Assembly (NCBI RefSeq): GCF_001598455.1
Contig: NZ_BCYZ01000004.1
Location: forward strand, 62,001-126,000
DNA from: Sphingomonas pruni NBRC 15498
Lineage (GTDB): Bacteria; Pseudomonadota; Alphaproteobacteria; Sphingomonadales; Sphingomonadaceae
Direction of reading: 5' to 3'
Length of the DNA stretch: 64,000 nt
The position numbers and the translations under genes are program-made. The first letter of the stretch is position 1. Each line of letters begins with the position of its first letter. A model generated the notes under the pieces. That model was not told the origin of the DNA. It saw only the letters and a program-made list of their open reading frames with translations, and searched no databases. Below are positions 28,088-36,614 of the stretch, piece by piece.

Positions 28088-30181
28088 ATGGCAGGCGCCA
28101 CACTGACACGCAGATCCACGCTGACCGGCCTGCTGTGCGGCACGACGGCAGTCATGGCGGGGTTGATCCCATCGGTCCCCGCGCTGGCCTTCACCGGCGC
28201 GGCGGCAACCGCCTCCGACGGCATCCTGACGATCGAGTTCGACGGCGCGCTTCGATCGCGGCTGTCGCGTGAAGGACGGCCGCTGACCGCGTTCGACAGC
28301 GGGGAAGGTGTGCGCCTGGCCGACGGGTCGGTGCTCGACCGATTCGTGCTGCTCGGCAATAGCGGAGCTGCGCCCATCGACGTGCGCGGCGGCGGCAAGC
28401 GCCACACCCTGCGCGGTGTAGCCGACGGGCGGCTCGAAAAGCGCATCGACCTGGTATTCCACCCCTCGCTGCCCGGAGCGGCACTGATGACGGTGCAATA
28501 TCGCAACCTCGGCAAGACGCCTTTGGTGATCGCGGCCTGGTGGTCGGCGGCGCATCAGCTGCTCGCGCACCCCGAGGGCGCCTGGACCTTTTCGGGCGCC
28601 TCGCATCCCGATCGCCGCGACTGGGTGCAACGCGTCCGCCACGATTTCCAGCAGCGCAATTACATGGGCATGAACGGCTCCGATTACGGCGGCGGGACGC
28701 CGGTCGCGGCGGTATGGCGCCCGGACGGCGGGCTGGCGGTTGGCCATGTCGAGACTGTCCCCAGGCTGATCGCGCTGCCGGTCGCATCGCAGCCGGGCGG
28801 CACGCGGATCGCGATCGAGGGCGACCAGCCGATCCTGCTCGCGCCGGGCCAGGCCGTAACCCTGCCCGAGACTTTCATCATGGCGCATCGCGGCGACCAT
28901 TTCGCGCCGCTCGATGCCTATCGCCGGATCATGGCCGAGCGCGGGCTCGCCGCCCCTGCGATCCCCGAATCGAGCTATGCGCCGATCTGGTGCGCCTGGG
29001 GTTACGAACGCAACGTCACGCCCGACCAGGTCTATGGCACGCTCGACAAAGCGAAGTCGGTCGGGTGCGAATGGGCAGTGCTCGACGATGGCTGGCAAAA
29101 GGCGATTGGCGACTGGGTCGCCGACACCAGCCGGTTCCCCGGCGGCGATGCCGACATGAAGGCGATGGCCGACCGCATCAAGACCTATGGCATGCGGCCC
29201 AAATTGTGGATCTCGCCCTTGTCGGCGACCCCGGCCAGCGACCTGATGCGCGACCATCGCGACATGCTGCTGCTCGATGCCAGCGGCGCTGCGCAGAATG
29301 TGAGCTGGTGGAACAGCTATACCTTGTGCCCCGCCTATCCGCCGACGGTCGACTATTTCAAAACCGTCATGCGCCGGATCGTCGGCGAGTGGGGGTTCGA
29401 AGGCCTCAAGATCGACGGCCAGGACCTCAACGGCGTCGCGCCTTGCTACAACCCCGCGCACAACCACAAGCGGCCCGAGGAATCGGTCGAGAAGCTCCAG
29501 GATTTCTGGAAGGCGATCTACGACACGGTGATCGGGATCAATCCGAACGCCAATGTCGAAATCTGCCCGTGCGGCGATTCGTTCGCCTTCTTCAACATTC
29601 CCGCGATGAACAACACGCCGGCGTCCGACCCCGAATCGTCATGGCAGGTACGCCTGAAGGGCAAGACCTTCAAGGCGATCATGGGCCCGTCCGCACCCTA
29701 TAGCGGCGACCATGTCGAGTTGAGCGACGGCGGCGACGATTTCGCATCGACTTATGGCATCGGCGCCATCCCCTCGACCAAGTTCACCTGGCCCAAGGAC
29801 ACCGACAAGCCGATCGACAAACTGCCGCCGGGCGGCTTCGTGCTGACCCCTGACAAGGAACGGCTGTGGCGCAAGTGGATCGCGCTCTATCGGCAGAATA
29901 TGCTGTCGAAGGGGCATTTTCTCGGCGAGCTCTACGACATCGGCTTCGACAAGCCCGAAGCCCATGTCGTCGCCGCCGACGGCAAGCTGCATTATGCTTT
30001 CTATGCCAAGACCTGGACCGGACCGATCGAATTGCGCGGACTCGGCAAGGGCTCCTACCGGCTGACCGACAGCTTCACCGGCGCGCCGCTCGGCACCGCC
30101 AGCGCCGCCAGCAACACAATCAACGCCAGTTTCGAGCGCTTCCTCGTCATCGAGGCAACGCCCGCAGGAGATGCCGCATGA
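28088..30181 (+). CDS. GH36-like alpha-galactosidase / alpha-N-acetylgalactosaminidase, Tat-exported
   Basis: A 697-residue clan GH-D glycoside hydrolase. ATG 28088 has GAGGG upstream and starts a Tat-like signal (TRRSTLTGLL, twin Arg at 8-9). An N-terminal beta-sandwich (about 45-290) precedes the barrel, which has VLDDGWQ (331-337) and GLKIDGQD (439-446), where D443 is the likely nucleophile. D514 in NNTPASDPE is a candidate acid/base. Clan members cleave terminal alpha-galactosyl or alpha-GalNAc residues; the downstream aga-like genes favour a GalNAc- or galactose-containing glycan. It overlaps the permease gene by four bases (ATGA). Periplasmic action is inferred from the signal. Confidence 0.87.
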   Translation: MAGATLTRRSTLTGLLCGTTAVMAGLIPSVPALAFTGAAATASDGILTIEFDGALRSRLSREGRPLTAFDSGEGVRLADGSVLDRFVLLGNSGAAPIDVRGGGKRHTLRGVADGRLEKRIDLVFHPSLPGAALMTVQYRNLGKTPLVIAAWWSAAHQLLAHPEGAWTFSGASHPDRRDWVQRVRHDFQQRNYMGMNGSDYGGGTPVAAVWRPDGGLAVGHVETVPRLIALPVASQPGGTRIAIEGDQPILLAPGQAVTLPETFIMAHRGDHFAPLDAYRRIMAERGLAAPAIPESSYAPIWCAWGYERNVTPDQVYGTLDKAKSVGCEWAVLDDGWQKAIGDWVADTSRFPGGDADMKAMADRIKTYGMRPKLWISPLSATPASDLMRDHRDMLLLDASGAAQNVSWWNSYTLCPAYPPTVDYFKTVMRRIVGEWGFEGLKIDGQDLNGVAPCYNPAHNHKRPEESVEKLQDFWKAIYDTVIGINPNANVEICPCGDSFAFFNIPAMNNTPASDPESSWQVRLKGKTFKAIMGPSAPYSGDHVELSDGGDDFASTYGIGAIPSTKFTWPKDTDKPIDKLPPGGFVLTPDKERLWRKWIALYRQNMLSKGHFLGELYDIGFDKPEAHVVAADGKLHYAFYAKTWTGPIELRGLGKGSYRLTDSFTGAPLGTASAASNTINASFERFLVIEATPAGDAA

Positions 30182-31119
30182 CCGCCACCCCCGCCCCCGC
30201 GCCAGCCGGCCGCGCCTGGCTGTTCCATGCGCTGGTTACCGTCGTCCTGTGGGGCATCTGGGGCGCCTTTTCGGATCAATCGTCCAAGCACGGCTTTCCC
30301 GACACATTGGTCTATTGCGTCTGGGCACTGACGATGATCCCGCCGGCGTTCATCGCGCTGCGCATGAGTGGCGGCAAGCTCGAGACGAGTCCGCGGGCGA
30401 TCACTTATGGCATGGCGGTCGGCCTGCTCGGCGCCGGCGGACAGATGGTGCTGTTCTACGCAGTGACGCGCGGCCCCGCCTATCTGATCTTCCCGATCAT
30501 CTCGCTCTCGCCGCTGGTCACGATCGTGATGTCCTACGCCTTGCTGCGCGAGCGCACCGGCAAACTTGGATTGCTCGGCATCGCGCTGGCGCTGATCGCG
30601 CTGCCGATCTTCAACTACGCCCCGGCCGACGGCAGCACGACCACCGGGTCGACCTGGTTCGTCCTCGCCCTGATCGTCATGCTGTGCTGGGGCGTGCAGG
30701 CCTATTTCATGAAGTCGGCCAACAACCACATGTCGGCTGAGGGCATCTTCTTCTACATGATGATCGCCGGGCTGTTGCTGGTGCCGGTGGCCTGGTTCCT
30801 GACCGACCGCTCGCATCCGGTGAACTGGGGCTGGGACGGCCCGGCGCTCGCTGCCGGGATCCAGGTGCTGAACGCGATCGGCGCGCTCACCCTCGTCTTC
30901 GCCTTTCGCTACGGCAAGGCGATCATCGTCGCGCCGCTGTCCAACGCCGGCGCGCCGCTCGCCACCGCGATCATCTCGCTGATCGCGCTCGGCGTGATGC
31001 CCGATACGCTAAAGATCGTCGGCCTCGCGCTTGCGCTCGCCGCCTCGGTGCTGCTCGCGGTCGAGCCCGATACCGCCGGCGAAACGACCGACGCGGCCGC
31101 CGAGCCGGCAGCGATTTAA
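30178..31119 (+). CDS. EamA/DMT-family permease
   Basis: A 313-residue inner-membrane protein with about ten TM helices in two EamA repeats, the first starting LFHALVTVVLWGIWGAF and the second near FVLALIVMLCWGVQAYF. Length and pattern fit drug/metabolite-type carriers. The start overlaps the glycosidase stop (ATGA), and AGGAG lies upstream. Lying between a periplasmic glycosidase and sugar catabolic enzymes, it is the best candidate for moving the released sugar into the cytoplasm. No PTS genes are present, consistent with import of unphosphorylated sugar and use of the kinase downstream. The sugar specificity is inferred. Confidence 0.85.
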   Translation: MTATPAPAPAGRAWLFHALVTVVLWGIWGAFSDQSSKHGFPDTLVYCVWALTMIPPAFIALRMSGGKLETSPRAITYGMAVGLLGAGGQMVLFYAVTRGPAYLIFPIISLSPLVTIVMSYALLRERTGKLGLLGIALALIALPIFNYAPADGSTTTGSTWFVLALIVMLCWGVQAYFMKSANNHMSAEGIFFYMMIAGLLLVPVAWFLTDRSHPVNWGWDGPALAAGIQVLNAIGALTLVFAFRYGKAIIVAPLSNAGAPLATAIISLIALGVMPDTLKIVGLALALAASVLLAVEPDTAGETTDAAAEPAAI

Positions 31120-31158
31120 TTTCATTATACATCATTTCCTTGTGTTTCATTTTCTTTC
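31120..31158 (+). promoter_or_regulatory. Two TTTCATT boxes before the agaZ-like gene
   Basis: TTTCATTATA at 31120-31129 matches 23797-23806 near the regulator gene. GTGTTTCATTTTCTTTC follows at 31142-31158 and fits the TTTCRTTT core with a trailing T-rich half. They fall in the 72-base gap between permease and agaZ-like genes, the only sizeable gap in this unit before the kinase stop, so an internal repressor-controlled promoter is likely. Confidence 0.55.
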
Positions 31159-31191
31159 AGTGTACGCGGATTGTCCATTCGAGGAGCAATC

Positions 31192-32475
31192 ATGAAGGCA
31201 ATTCGCGCCCTCGTCGCTGAGCACAAAGCGGGCAAACGCGTGGGCATCACCTCGGTATGCTCGGCCCATCCGCTGGTGATCGAAGCGACGCTGCGCCACG
31301 CGCTGGCGCACGACGCGCCGATCGCGCTGATCGAGGCGACATCCAATCAGGTGAACCAGGACGGCGGCTATACCGGCATGACGCCGGTCGATTATCGCGC
31401 GTTCGTCTCGGCCATCGCCGACCGGGTCGGCTATCCGCGGGCGCGGCTGGCGCTGGGCGGCGATCATCTCGGCCCCAACGCCTGGACCCGGCTCCCCGCC
31501 GAAGAAGCGATGGCCAAGGCCGAGATCATGGTGCGCGACTATGTCGCCGCCGGGTTCGGCAAGATCCATCTCGACTGCTCGATGAGCTGCGCCGACGATC
31601 CGGTGCCGCTGCCCGAACGCACCATCGCCGAGCGCGCCGCACGGCTGTGCGCGACGGCCGAGGCTGCCTATTCGGGCGATCCCGACGATGCGCCGAGCTA
31701 CATCATCGGTACCGAGGTTCCCGTGCCCGGCGGCGCTGCCGAAGATCTCGAGGAACTCGCCGTCACCACGCCCGACGCGGCGCTGGCGACGATCGCGATG
31801 CACCGCGACCTGTTCGCCGAGCTCGGCTTGTCGAGCGCCTGGGACCGCGTCATCGCGACCGTCGTCCAGCCCGGCGTCGAGTTCGATCACGACAAGGTCG
31901 TCGACTACGTCCCGGCAAAGGCGACCGCGCTGAGCGAGGCGATCGAGCCGGTCGAACACATCGTGTTCGAAGCGCATTCGACCGATTACCAGACCCCGTC
32001 CGCGCTCGCCGCTCTGGTACGCGATCACTTTGCCATCTTGAAGGTCGGCCCCGGCGTGACCTTTGCCTTGCGCGAGGCTTTGTGGGCGCTCGACGCGATC
32101 GAACGCGAGATGGTGGCGCCCGAGCGACGCGCCAATCTGCGCGACGTCGCGATCGAACGGATGCATGCCGAGCCAGGCAATTGGTCCAAATATTATCACG
32201 CCAGCGGTGCGGCGCTCGATTTCCAGCTTAACTACAGCTTCAGCGACCGCATCCGCTATTACTGGCCCGACAGTGCGATCACCGCCGCGCAGGACAAATT
32301 GTTTGCCAATCTGCGCGAGACCGTGCCGCCGCTGCCGCTGGTCAGCCAATACCTCCCCATCGCCTTTGCCGCGCACCGCGCCGGCCGCACCACGCTCGAC
32401 CCCGTCGACCTGGTCGCCGCCCATATCGACGCGACGCTCGACGCCTATCATGGAGCCTGCAATCCCAATGTCTGA
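31192..32475 (+). CDS. agaZ: AgaZ/GatZ/KbaZ-family protein (tagatose-bisphosphate aldolase subunit family)
   Basis: A 427-residue protein of the GatZ/KbaZ family, known as the non-catalytic subunit that stabilises the class II tagatose-1,6-bisphosphate aldolase. GAGGAG lies five bases before ATG 31192. Typical segments are GITSVCSAHPLVIEATLRHA, ATSNQVNQDGGYTGM, LGGDHLGPNAW, KIHLDCSM and KVGPGVTFALREALWAL. Length is normal (E. coli about 420-430). No KbaY/AgaY catalytic partner is in the window, so its role here is open: it may act with a partner encoded elsewhere or have its own activity. It overlaps the agaS-like gene by eight bases. Confidence 0.9.
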   Translation: MKAIRALVAEHKAGKRVGITSVCSAHPLVIEATLRHALAHDAPIALIEATSNQVNQDGGYTGMTPVDYRAFVSAIADRVGYPRARLALGGDHLGPNAWTRLPAEEAMAKAEIMVRDYVAAGFGKIHLDCSMSCADDPVPLPERTIAERAARLCATAEAAYSGDPDDAPSYIIGTEVPVPGGAAEDLEELAVTTPDAALATIAMHRDLFAELGLSSAWDRVIATVVQPGVEFDHDKVVDYVPAKATALSEAIEPVEHIVFEAHSTDYQTPSALAALVRDHFAILKVGPGVTFALREALWALDAIEREMVAPERRANLRDVAIERMHAEPGNWSKYYHASGAALDFQLNYSFSDRIRYYWPDSAITAAQDKLFANLRETVPPLPLVSQYLPIAFAAHRAGRTTLDPVDLVAAHIDATLDAYHGACNPNV

Positions 32476-33610
32476 CCTCAACGCTGCCCCGAAAGCGGCG
32501 GCCGACGGCGCCGAGCCCTGGACGCGCCGCGAAATCTTCCAGCAGGCGACCACGTTGCGAGCGACCCAGGCGTTGCTCGTTGACGAGCAGGGCGCGATCG
32601 ACGCGTTCATCGCGCCCCTGCTCGCGAAACCCGACCTACGCATCGTGCTGGCCGGGGCCGGCACCTCGGCGTTCATCGGCGAATGCCTGGCGGCGACGCT
32701 GGCGCAGGCGACCCGGCGCCGGGTCGATGCGGTGCCCACCACCGACATGGTCAGCACGCCCGACCTCTATCTCGAAGCGCGGACGCCGACCCTGTTGGTG
32801 TCGTTCGGCCGCTCGGGCAACAGCCCGGAAAGTATCGCCGCGATCGATCTCGCCGATGCGCGCGTTGCCGACGTCCACCACCTGATCATCACCTGCAACG
32901 CCGACGGCGCATTGGCCAAACGGCGGGGCGACGACGGCTATGTCGTGGTATTGCCGGAAGCGACCCACGATCGTGGTTTCGCCATGACCTCCAGCTTCTC
33001 GGCGATGACCTATACCGCGCTGGCGATCTTCTCGGGCATCGCCGCGCTCGGCGACCGCAACGAGCGGATAGCGCAGGCTGTCGAGGCGGTCCTGGCCGAC
33101 ACCGAAACCGCGATGGCGGCGCTCGCCACGCGCGGGTTCGAGCGCGTCGTCTATCTCGGTAGCGGTCCGTTCCAGGGACTGGCGCGCGAAGCGGCGCTGA
33201 AACTGCTCGAGCTCACCGACGGCGGACTGGTGACGATGCATGACTCGACGCTCGGCTTCCGTCACGGCCCGAAGACGATCGTCAACGACCGCACCCTGGT
33301 GGTGGCGTTCCTTTCAAACGATCCCCTGACCCGCGCCTATGACCTCGACCTGATCGCCGAACTGCGCGCGGACAAGGTCGCGGGCGCCGTGCTGGCGGTG
33401 TCCGCCCAGGACATCGCGGGTGAGACGTTGAGAGTGCACGGGCTCGAAACGGCAGCCGACAGCGACCTGCTGTTCCCCTATATCGTGCCCGCGCAGCTGT
33501 TCGCGCTCCACGCCTCGCTCGGTCGCGGCCTGACCCCCGACACGCCGAACAAGGCCGGGACGGTCAGTCGCGTCGTCAAGGGCGTGCGCATCCACAGCGT
33601 GGGCGCATGA
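32468..33610 (+). CDS. agaS: AgaS-like SIS-domain sugar isomerase/deaminase
   Basis: A 380-residue protein with two SIS domains, the size of E. coli AgaS. Motifs are LAGAGTSAFIGE, VSFGRSGNSPES (sugar-phosphate binding), GFAMTSSFSAMTY and MHDSTLGFRHGPK. Characterised AgaS proteins deaminate and isomerise galactosamine-6-phosphate to tagatose-6-phosphate. It is cytoplasmic. It overlaps agaZ upstream by eight bases and the kinase downstream by four (ATGA), so the three proteins should be made together. Its presence, with the adjoining kinase, is the main reason to read the locus as amino-sugar rather than plain galactose catabolism. Confidence 0.9.
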   Translation: MSDLNAAPKAAADGAEPWTRREIFQQATTLRATQALLVDEQGAIDAFIAPLLAKPDLRIVLAGAGTSAFIGECLAATLAQATRRRVDAVPTTDMVSTPDLYLEARTPTLLVSFGRSGNSPESIAAIDLADARVADVHHLIITCNADGALAKRRGDDGYVVVLPEATHDRGFAMTSSFSAMTYTALAIFSGIAALGDRNERIAQAVEAVLADTETAMAALATRGFERVVYLGSGPFQGLAREAALKLLELTDGGLVTMHDSTLGFRHGPKTIVNDRTLVVAFLSNDPLTRAYDLDLIAELRADKVAGAVLAVSAQDIAGETLRVHGLETAADSDLLFPYIVPAQLFALHASLGRGLTPDTPNKAGTVSRVVKGVRIHSVGA

Positions 33611-34551
33611 CCACGACCCGCTATTTCCTCGGCGTCGACGGCGGCGGCACCAAGACCGAGTTCGTCTGCATCGACGGCGCCGGCAACGTTGTGGCGCGGC
33701 AGATCGAGGGGACGACCTATCATCTCCAGGTCGGGCTCGACGGCGCGGTGCGGGCGCTCGAGTCCGGGATCGCCGGCATCTGCGCGCAGATCGGCATCGA
33801 GCCCGCCGGGCTGGCCTTCACCTTCTTCGGCCTGCCCGCCTATGGCGAGGACAAGGCGATCGACCCGCTGCTCGACCAGCATTGCCGCCGTCTGCTCGGC
33901 CATGACCGCTATCGCTGCGGCAACGACATGGTCTGCGGCTGGGCGGGATCGCTCGCCTGCGCCGACGGCATCAACCTCGTCGCTGGCACCGGGTCGATCG
34001 GCTATGGCGAACGGCAAGGCCGCGTGGCGCGGTGCGGCGGCTGGGGCGAAGTGTTCGGCGACGAAGGCTCGGCCTATTGGATCGCGATCCAGGGGCTCAA
34101 CGCCTTCACCCGAATGAGCGACGGCCGCTTGCCCAAGGGGCCGCTTCATGACGCGTTCCGACGGCGGCTCGGCCTCGAGAACGATCTCGACATCTGTGCC
34201 AGGATAATGGGCGAGCAAGGCCTGGAGCGAGACGAGATTGCCGGCCTGGCACCAATTGTCGCCGAAGCTGCGGCGGCGGGCGATCCCGCCGCGATCCGGA
34301 TCCAAGACCTTGCCGCCGAGGAACTCGCGGCCATCGCCGAAGCACTGCGCGCGGAACTTGGGTTCGGCCCGGACGAAGACGTACCCTTGTCCTGGTCGGG
34401 AGGCGTGCTCGCCAACGATGCGTCGATCCGGGCCCGGCTGGAGGCACGGCTGCGGCAAGTCGGTCCGTACCGGTTCGTCGCGCCGCTGCACTCGCCCGCT
34501 TACGGCGCGGCGCTCTATGCCGCGCACCAGGTCGGTGTGGCTCCGGCCTGA
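33607..34551 (+). CDS. BadF/BadG/BcrA/BcrD-family sugar kinase (amino-sugar kinase candidate)
   Basis: A 314-residue ASKHA-fold kinase related to N-acetylglucosamine kinases. The N-terminal phosphate-1 loop DGGGTKT is at 11-17, NLVAGTGSIGYG is the second phosphate motif, and GGWGEVFGDEGSAYW is highly typical of GlcNAc kinase-type members. Kinases of this kind in proteobacterial GalNAc pathways phosphorylate GalNAc at O6 when uptake is not by PTS. It fits the non-PTS permease in this operon. The start ATG 33607 overlaps the agaS stop. Activity on GalNAc versus GlcNAc or another sugar is not decided by sequence alone. Confidence 0.88.
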   Translation: MTTTRYFLGVDGGGTKTEFVCIDGAGNVVARQIEGTTYHLQVGLDGAVRALESGIAGICAQIGIEPAGLAFTFFGLPAYGEDKAIDPLLDQHCRRLLGHDRYRCGNDMVCGWAGSLACADGINLVAGTGSIGYGERQGRVARCGGWGEVFGDEGSAYWIAIQGLNAFTRMSDGRLPKGPLHDAFRRRLGLENDLDICARIMGEQGLERDEIAGLAPIVAEAAAAGDPAAIRIQDLAAEELAAIAEALRAELGFGPDEDVPLSWSGGVLANDASIRARLEARLRQVGPYRFVAPLHSPAYGAALYAAHQVGVAPA

Positions 34552-34578
34552 GTAGCCATCGGGCAAGAGGGATCGATC

Positions 34579-34716
34579 ATGCGCTTCTGGCCCGAGATCA
34601 TGAAGCCTGACGGCTGGCTCTATTTTGCCGACACCTATGCCGACGCGTTGAGCAGCGGAATCGAATCGTGCGTCCGCTCAGCGGCGCGCGTCGCACAGGA
34701 GATTGCCGATGCCTGA
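34579..34716 (+). CDS. Small ORF, 45 residues, coupled to the following gene
   Basis: ATG 34579 has AGAGGG at good spacing and opens a 45-codon frame (N-terminus MRFWPEIMKPDGWLYFADTY, C-terminus VAQEIADA). It begins 28 bases after the kinase stop and ends with TGA eight bases inside the next gene (ATGCCTGA), the same overlap length as agaZ/agaS. The ribosome site, coupling and amino-acid composition (aromatic-rich N-terminal half, amphipathic C-terminal half) argue it is translated. It has no signal peptide or clear TM helix. I do not recognise the family. It could be a small accessory protein or a leader controlling translation of the hydrolase that follows. Confidence 0.6.
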   Translation: MRFWPEIMKPDGWLYFADTYADALSSGIESCVRSAARVAQEIADA

Positions 34717-36277
34717 CCTCAAGCGCCGCGATTTCTTCAAGGCCGGCGCCGTCGGATTGGCTGCGGCAGGCCTCGCACCACGTGCCCTTGGCGCGGACTA
34801 TCTGGAGCATCTGTGGGAAGGTTACGATTGGGGCGGCGGACCGGCGGTTTCCGACCGCCTCAACCAGGGGCCGTTCACCAATTACGGCGCCGACGCCAAT
34901 GCTCCGGGCGGCGAGGTCGGCATGGCGACGTCGCCTTCGCGCGATATCGTACCCAATTACGGCATGGGCCTGACCGCCTATGTCTCGGGCGACACCGGCC
35001 CTCCCCGCCTGCCCGGCCAGTCGCTCGAACGGTCGATCGAGGACATCGTCAAACTGCCCTTCACGCAGAAGATCTATATCCGCCCGAACTGGCGCGAGGT
35101 GCAGACGCGCTCCGGCAGGCTCGACCTGCCCGATTGGTGGCGGATCACCTTCGACCTCGCCCGGCAATATGGCAAACGCGTCGGTTTCCGCATCATGCTG
35201 GAAAACCCCGATTTCGCCGCGCCCGGCATGCCCGACTTCCTGATGGAAAAGGTGCCCTACGTACCGCTCAAGGGCAGCTGGAAGGGCGATACCGCTCAGG
35301 TCCGCTATCGCAAGAAGCACGCGATGCCCCGCTACGATCACCCGGCTTATCAGGCCGCGTTCGGCGAGCTCAACGCCCTGCTCGCCGACCGATACAATGG
35401 CAGCGCCGATATCGAATATATGGACACGATGATGTACGGCTTCTGGGGTGAGGGACACACCTGGCCGTTCGAAGGCAATTACTTCCCGAGCAACCTGGTC
35501 GCCGAACAGACTTGGCTCAAGATGCTCGAGGCGCAGCTTACCTGTTGGACCAGGACCCCGCTCGTCACCAACACGCAGCCCGATTTCAACAACGTCGGCA
35601 ATGCCGCGATGCTCGACCGCACGGTGCGCAGCGGCAATTGGATCCGCAGCGACACGATCTTCATCGAGACCACGCAGATCGAGGCGCTGAGCAACCGTCC
35701 CGCCTGGGCAGCGGCAATCAGCGAAGTGCCGATGACCACCGGAGATGCGGATCAGCTCGGCATCGTCGACGGCGTCACCTATAACGAGCAGGTCGCCGCA
35801 CACGTGCTCGCGGTGGGTGCGAACTATTGGTCGATCTGGAACTGGCACAACGAATCCGCCGCGCATGTGCTCAGCTATTACGACAAATATCCGGAAGTGA
35901 TCGACCACGCCGCGCGGCGGATCGGCTATCGCGTTTATCCGGCTTTCATCTGGCCCTTCGAGCGCGACGGCAGTCGCGGCATGATTGTCGGGCTGGCCAA
36001 TGACGGCGTCGCGGGCGTTCCGGGCGTACTGCGATTGACGCTCAAAGACGAACGTGGGGCCACGCTCGCCAGCGGTTGTCTGGACCCCGGCTTTCCAAAA
36101 CCTGCCGGCATTAGACAGGCAATGCTAAGCTGGACCGGCGACAAAGACTGGACCGGATTGCAATTGTTCGCTGAACTGGAGGTCAAGGGCGTACGCCATC
36201 CTGTGCGCTGGGCGTGTCGGCAGGCGCTCAACCCAAACGGGTCGCTCACCCTGCGGCAAAATCTCCGGAGTTCCTGA
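34709..36277 (+). CDS. Tat-exported DUF4832-like TIM-barrel protein, putative glycan-active enzyme
   Basis: A 522-residue protein. ATG 34709 has AGGAG seven bases upstream. The N-terminus is a Tat signal (KRRDFFKAGAVGLAAAG, twin Arg at 6-7), cleaved near APRALGA. The body resembles DUF4832-containing proteins with a barrel-like region carrying YIRPNWREVQTR, YMDTMMYGFWGEGHTW and FIETTQIEAL, rich in acidic and aromatic residues as in glycosidases, then a C-terminal beta-sandwich (about 415-515). No reaction is established for this family to my knowledge. As the last gene of the amino-sugar operon with a second Tat signal, it may trim the same glycan as the GH36-like enzyme. It is an attractive candidate for new chemistry. 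Confidence 0.75.
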   Translation: MPDLKRRDFFKAGAVGLAAAGLAPRALGADYLEHLWEGYDWGGGPAVSDRLNQGPFTNYGADANAPGGEVGMATSPSRDIVPNYGMGLTAYVSGDTGPPRLPGQSLERSIEDIVKLPFTQKIYIRPNWREVQTRSGRLDLPDWWRITFDLARQYGKRVGFRIMLENPDFAAPGMPDFLMEKVPYVPLKGSWKGDTAQVRYRKKHAMPRYDHPAYQAAFGELNALLADRYNGSADIEYMDTMMYGFWGEGHTWPFEGNYFPSNLVAEQTWLKMLEAQLTCWTRTPLVTNTQPDFNNVGNAAMLDRTVRSGNWIRSDTIFIETTQIEALSNRPAWAAAISEVPMTTGDADQLGIVDGVTYNEQVAAHVLAVGANYWSIWNWHNESAAHVLSYYDKYPEVIDHAARRIGYRVYPAFIWPFERDGSRGMIVGLANDGVAGVPGVLRLTLKDERGATLASGCLDPGFPKPAGIRQAMLSWTGDKDWTGLQLFAELEVKGVRHPVRWACRQALNPNGSLTLRQNLRSS

Positions 36278-36614
36278 TCGGTTCTGGAAGGGGACGTCTC
36301 GGCTCCCGCAACACTTCGATCGACCCGACCTGCGCAGATGAATGAACGTCCGCCTTCGCAGGTTCGGTACGATCGGCGAGGTCCGAGGTTAAGGCGCTTA
36401 GTCGTCTCTCGTTTTCACCGACGAGAGGTGAGTGTTGAGCAGATCATCCCGCGGATGGCCATCTGAAGAGACAGGAGCAGGGGGTACCGTTCCGCGGGCC
36501 GTCAACGCGAACGGTGCCCACCGGCCGCCGCAGAACCACAGCACCAATAAGACACTTTTTCAGTAGCTTAAGCGTGATCTGACATAGTTCTAACAAGTGC
36601 CGGAGGGGCCAAAG
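36278..36614. other. Intergenic region after the glycan operon
   Basis: These 337 bases lie between convergent genes (the DUF4832-like gene and guaA). A 7-bp stem, CTCTCGT (36406-36412) with ACGAGAG (36421-36427), is the only clear structure and could be a weak terminator without a T-run. I see no gene, tRNA or mobile element. Confidence 0.4.
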
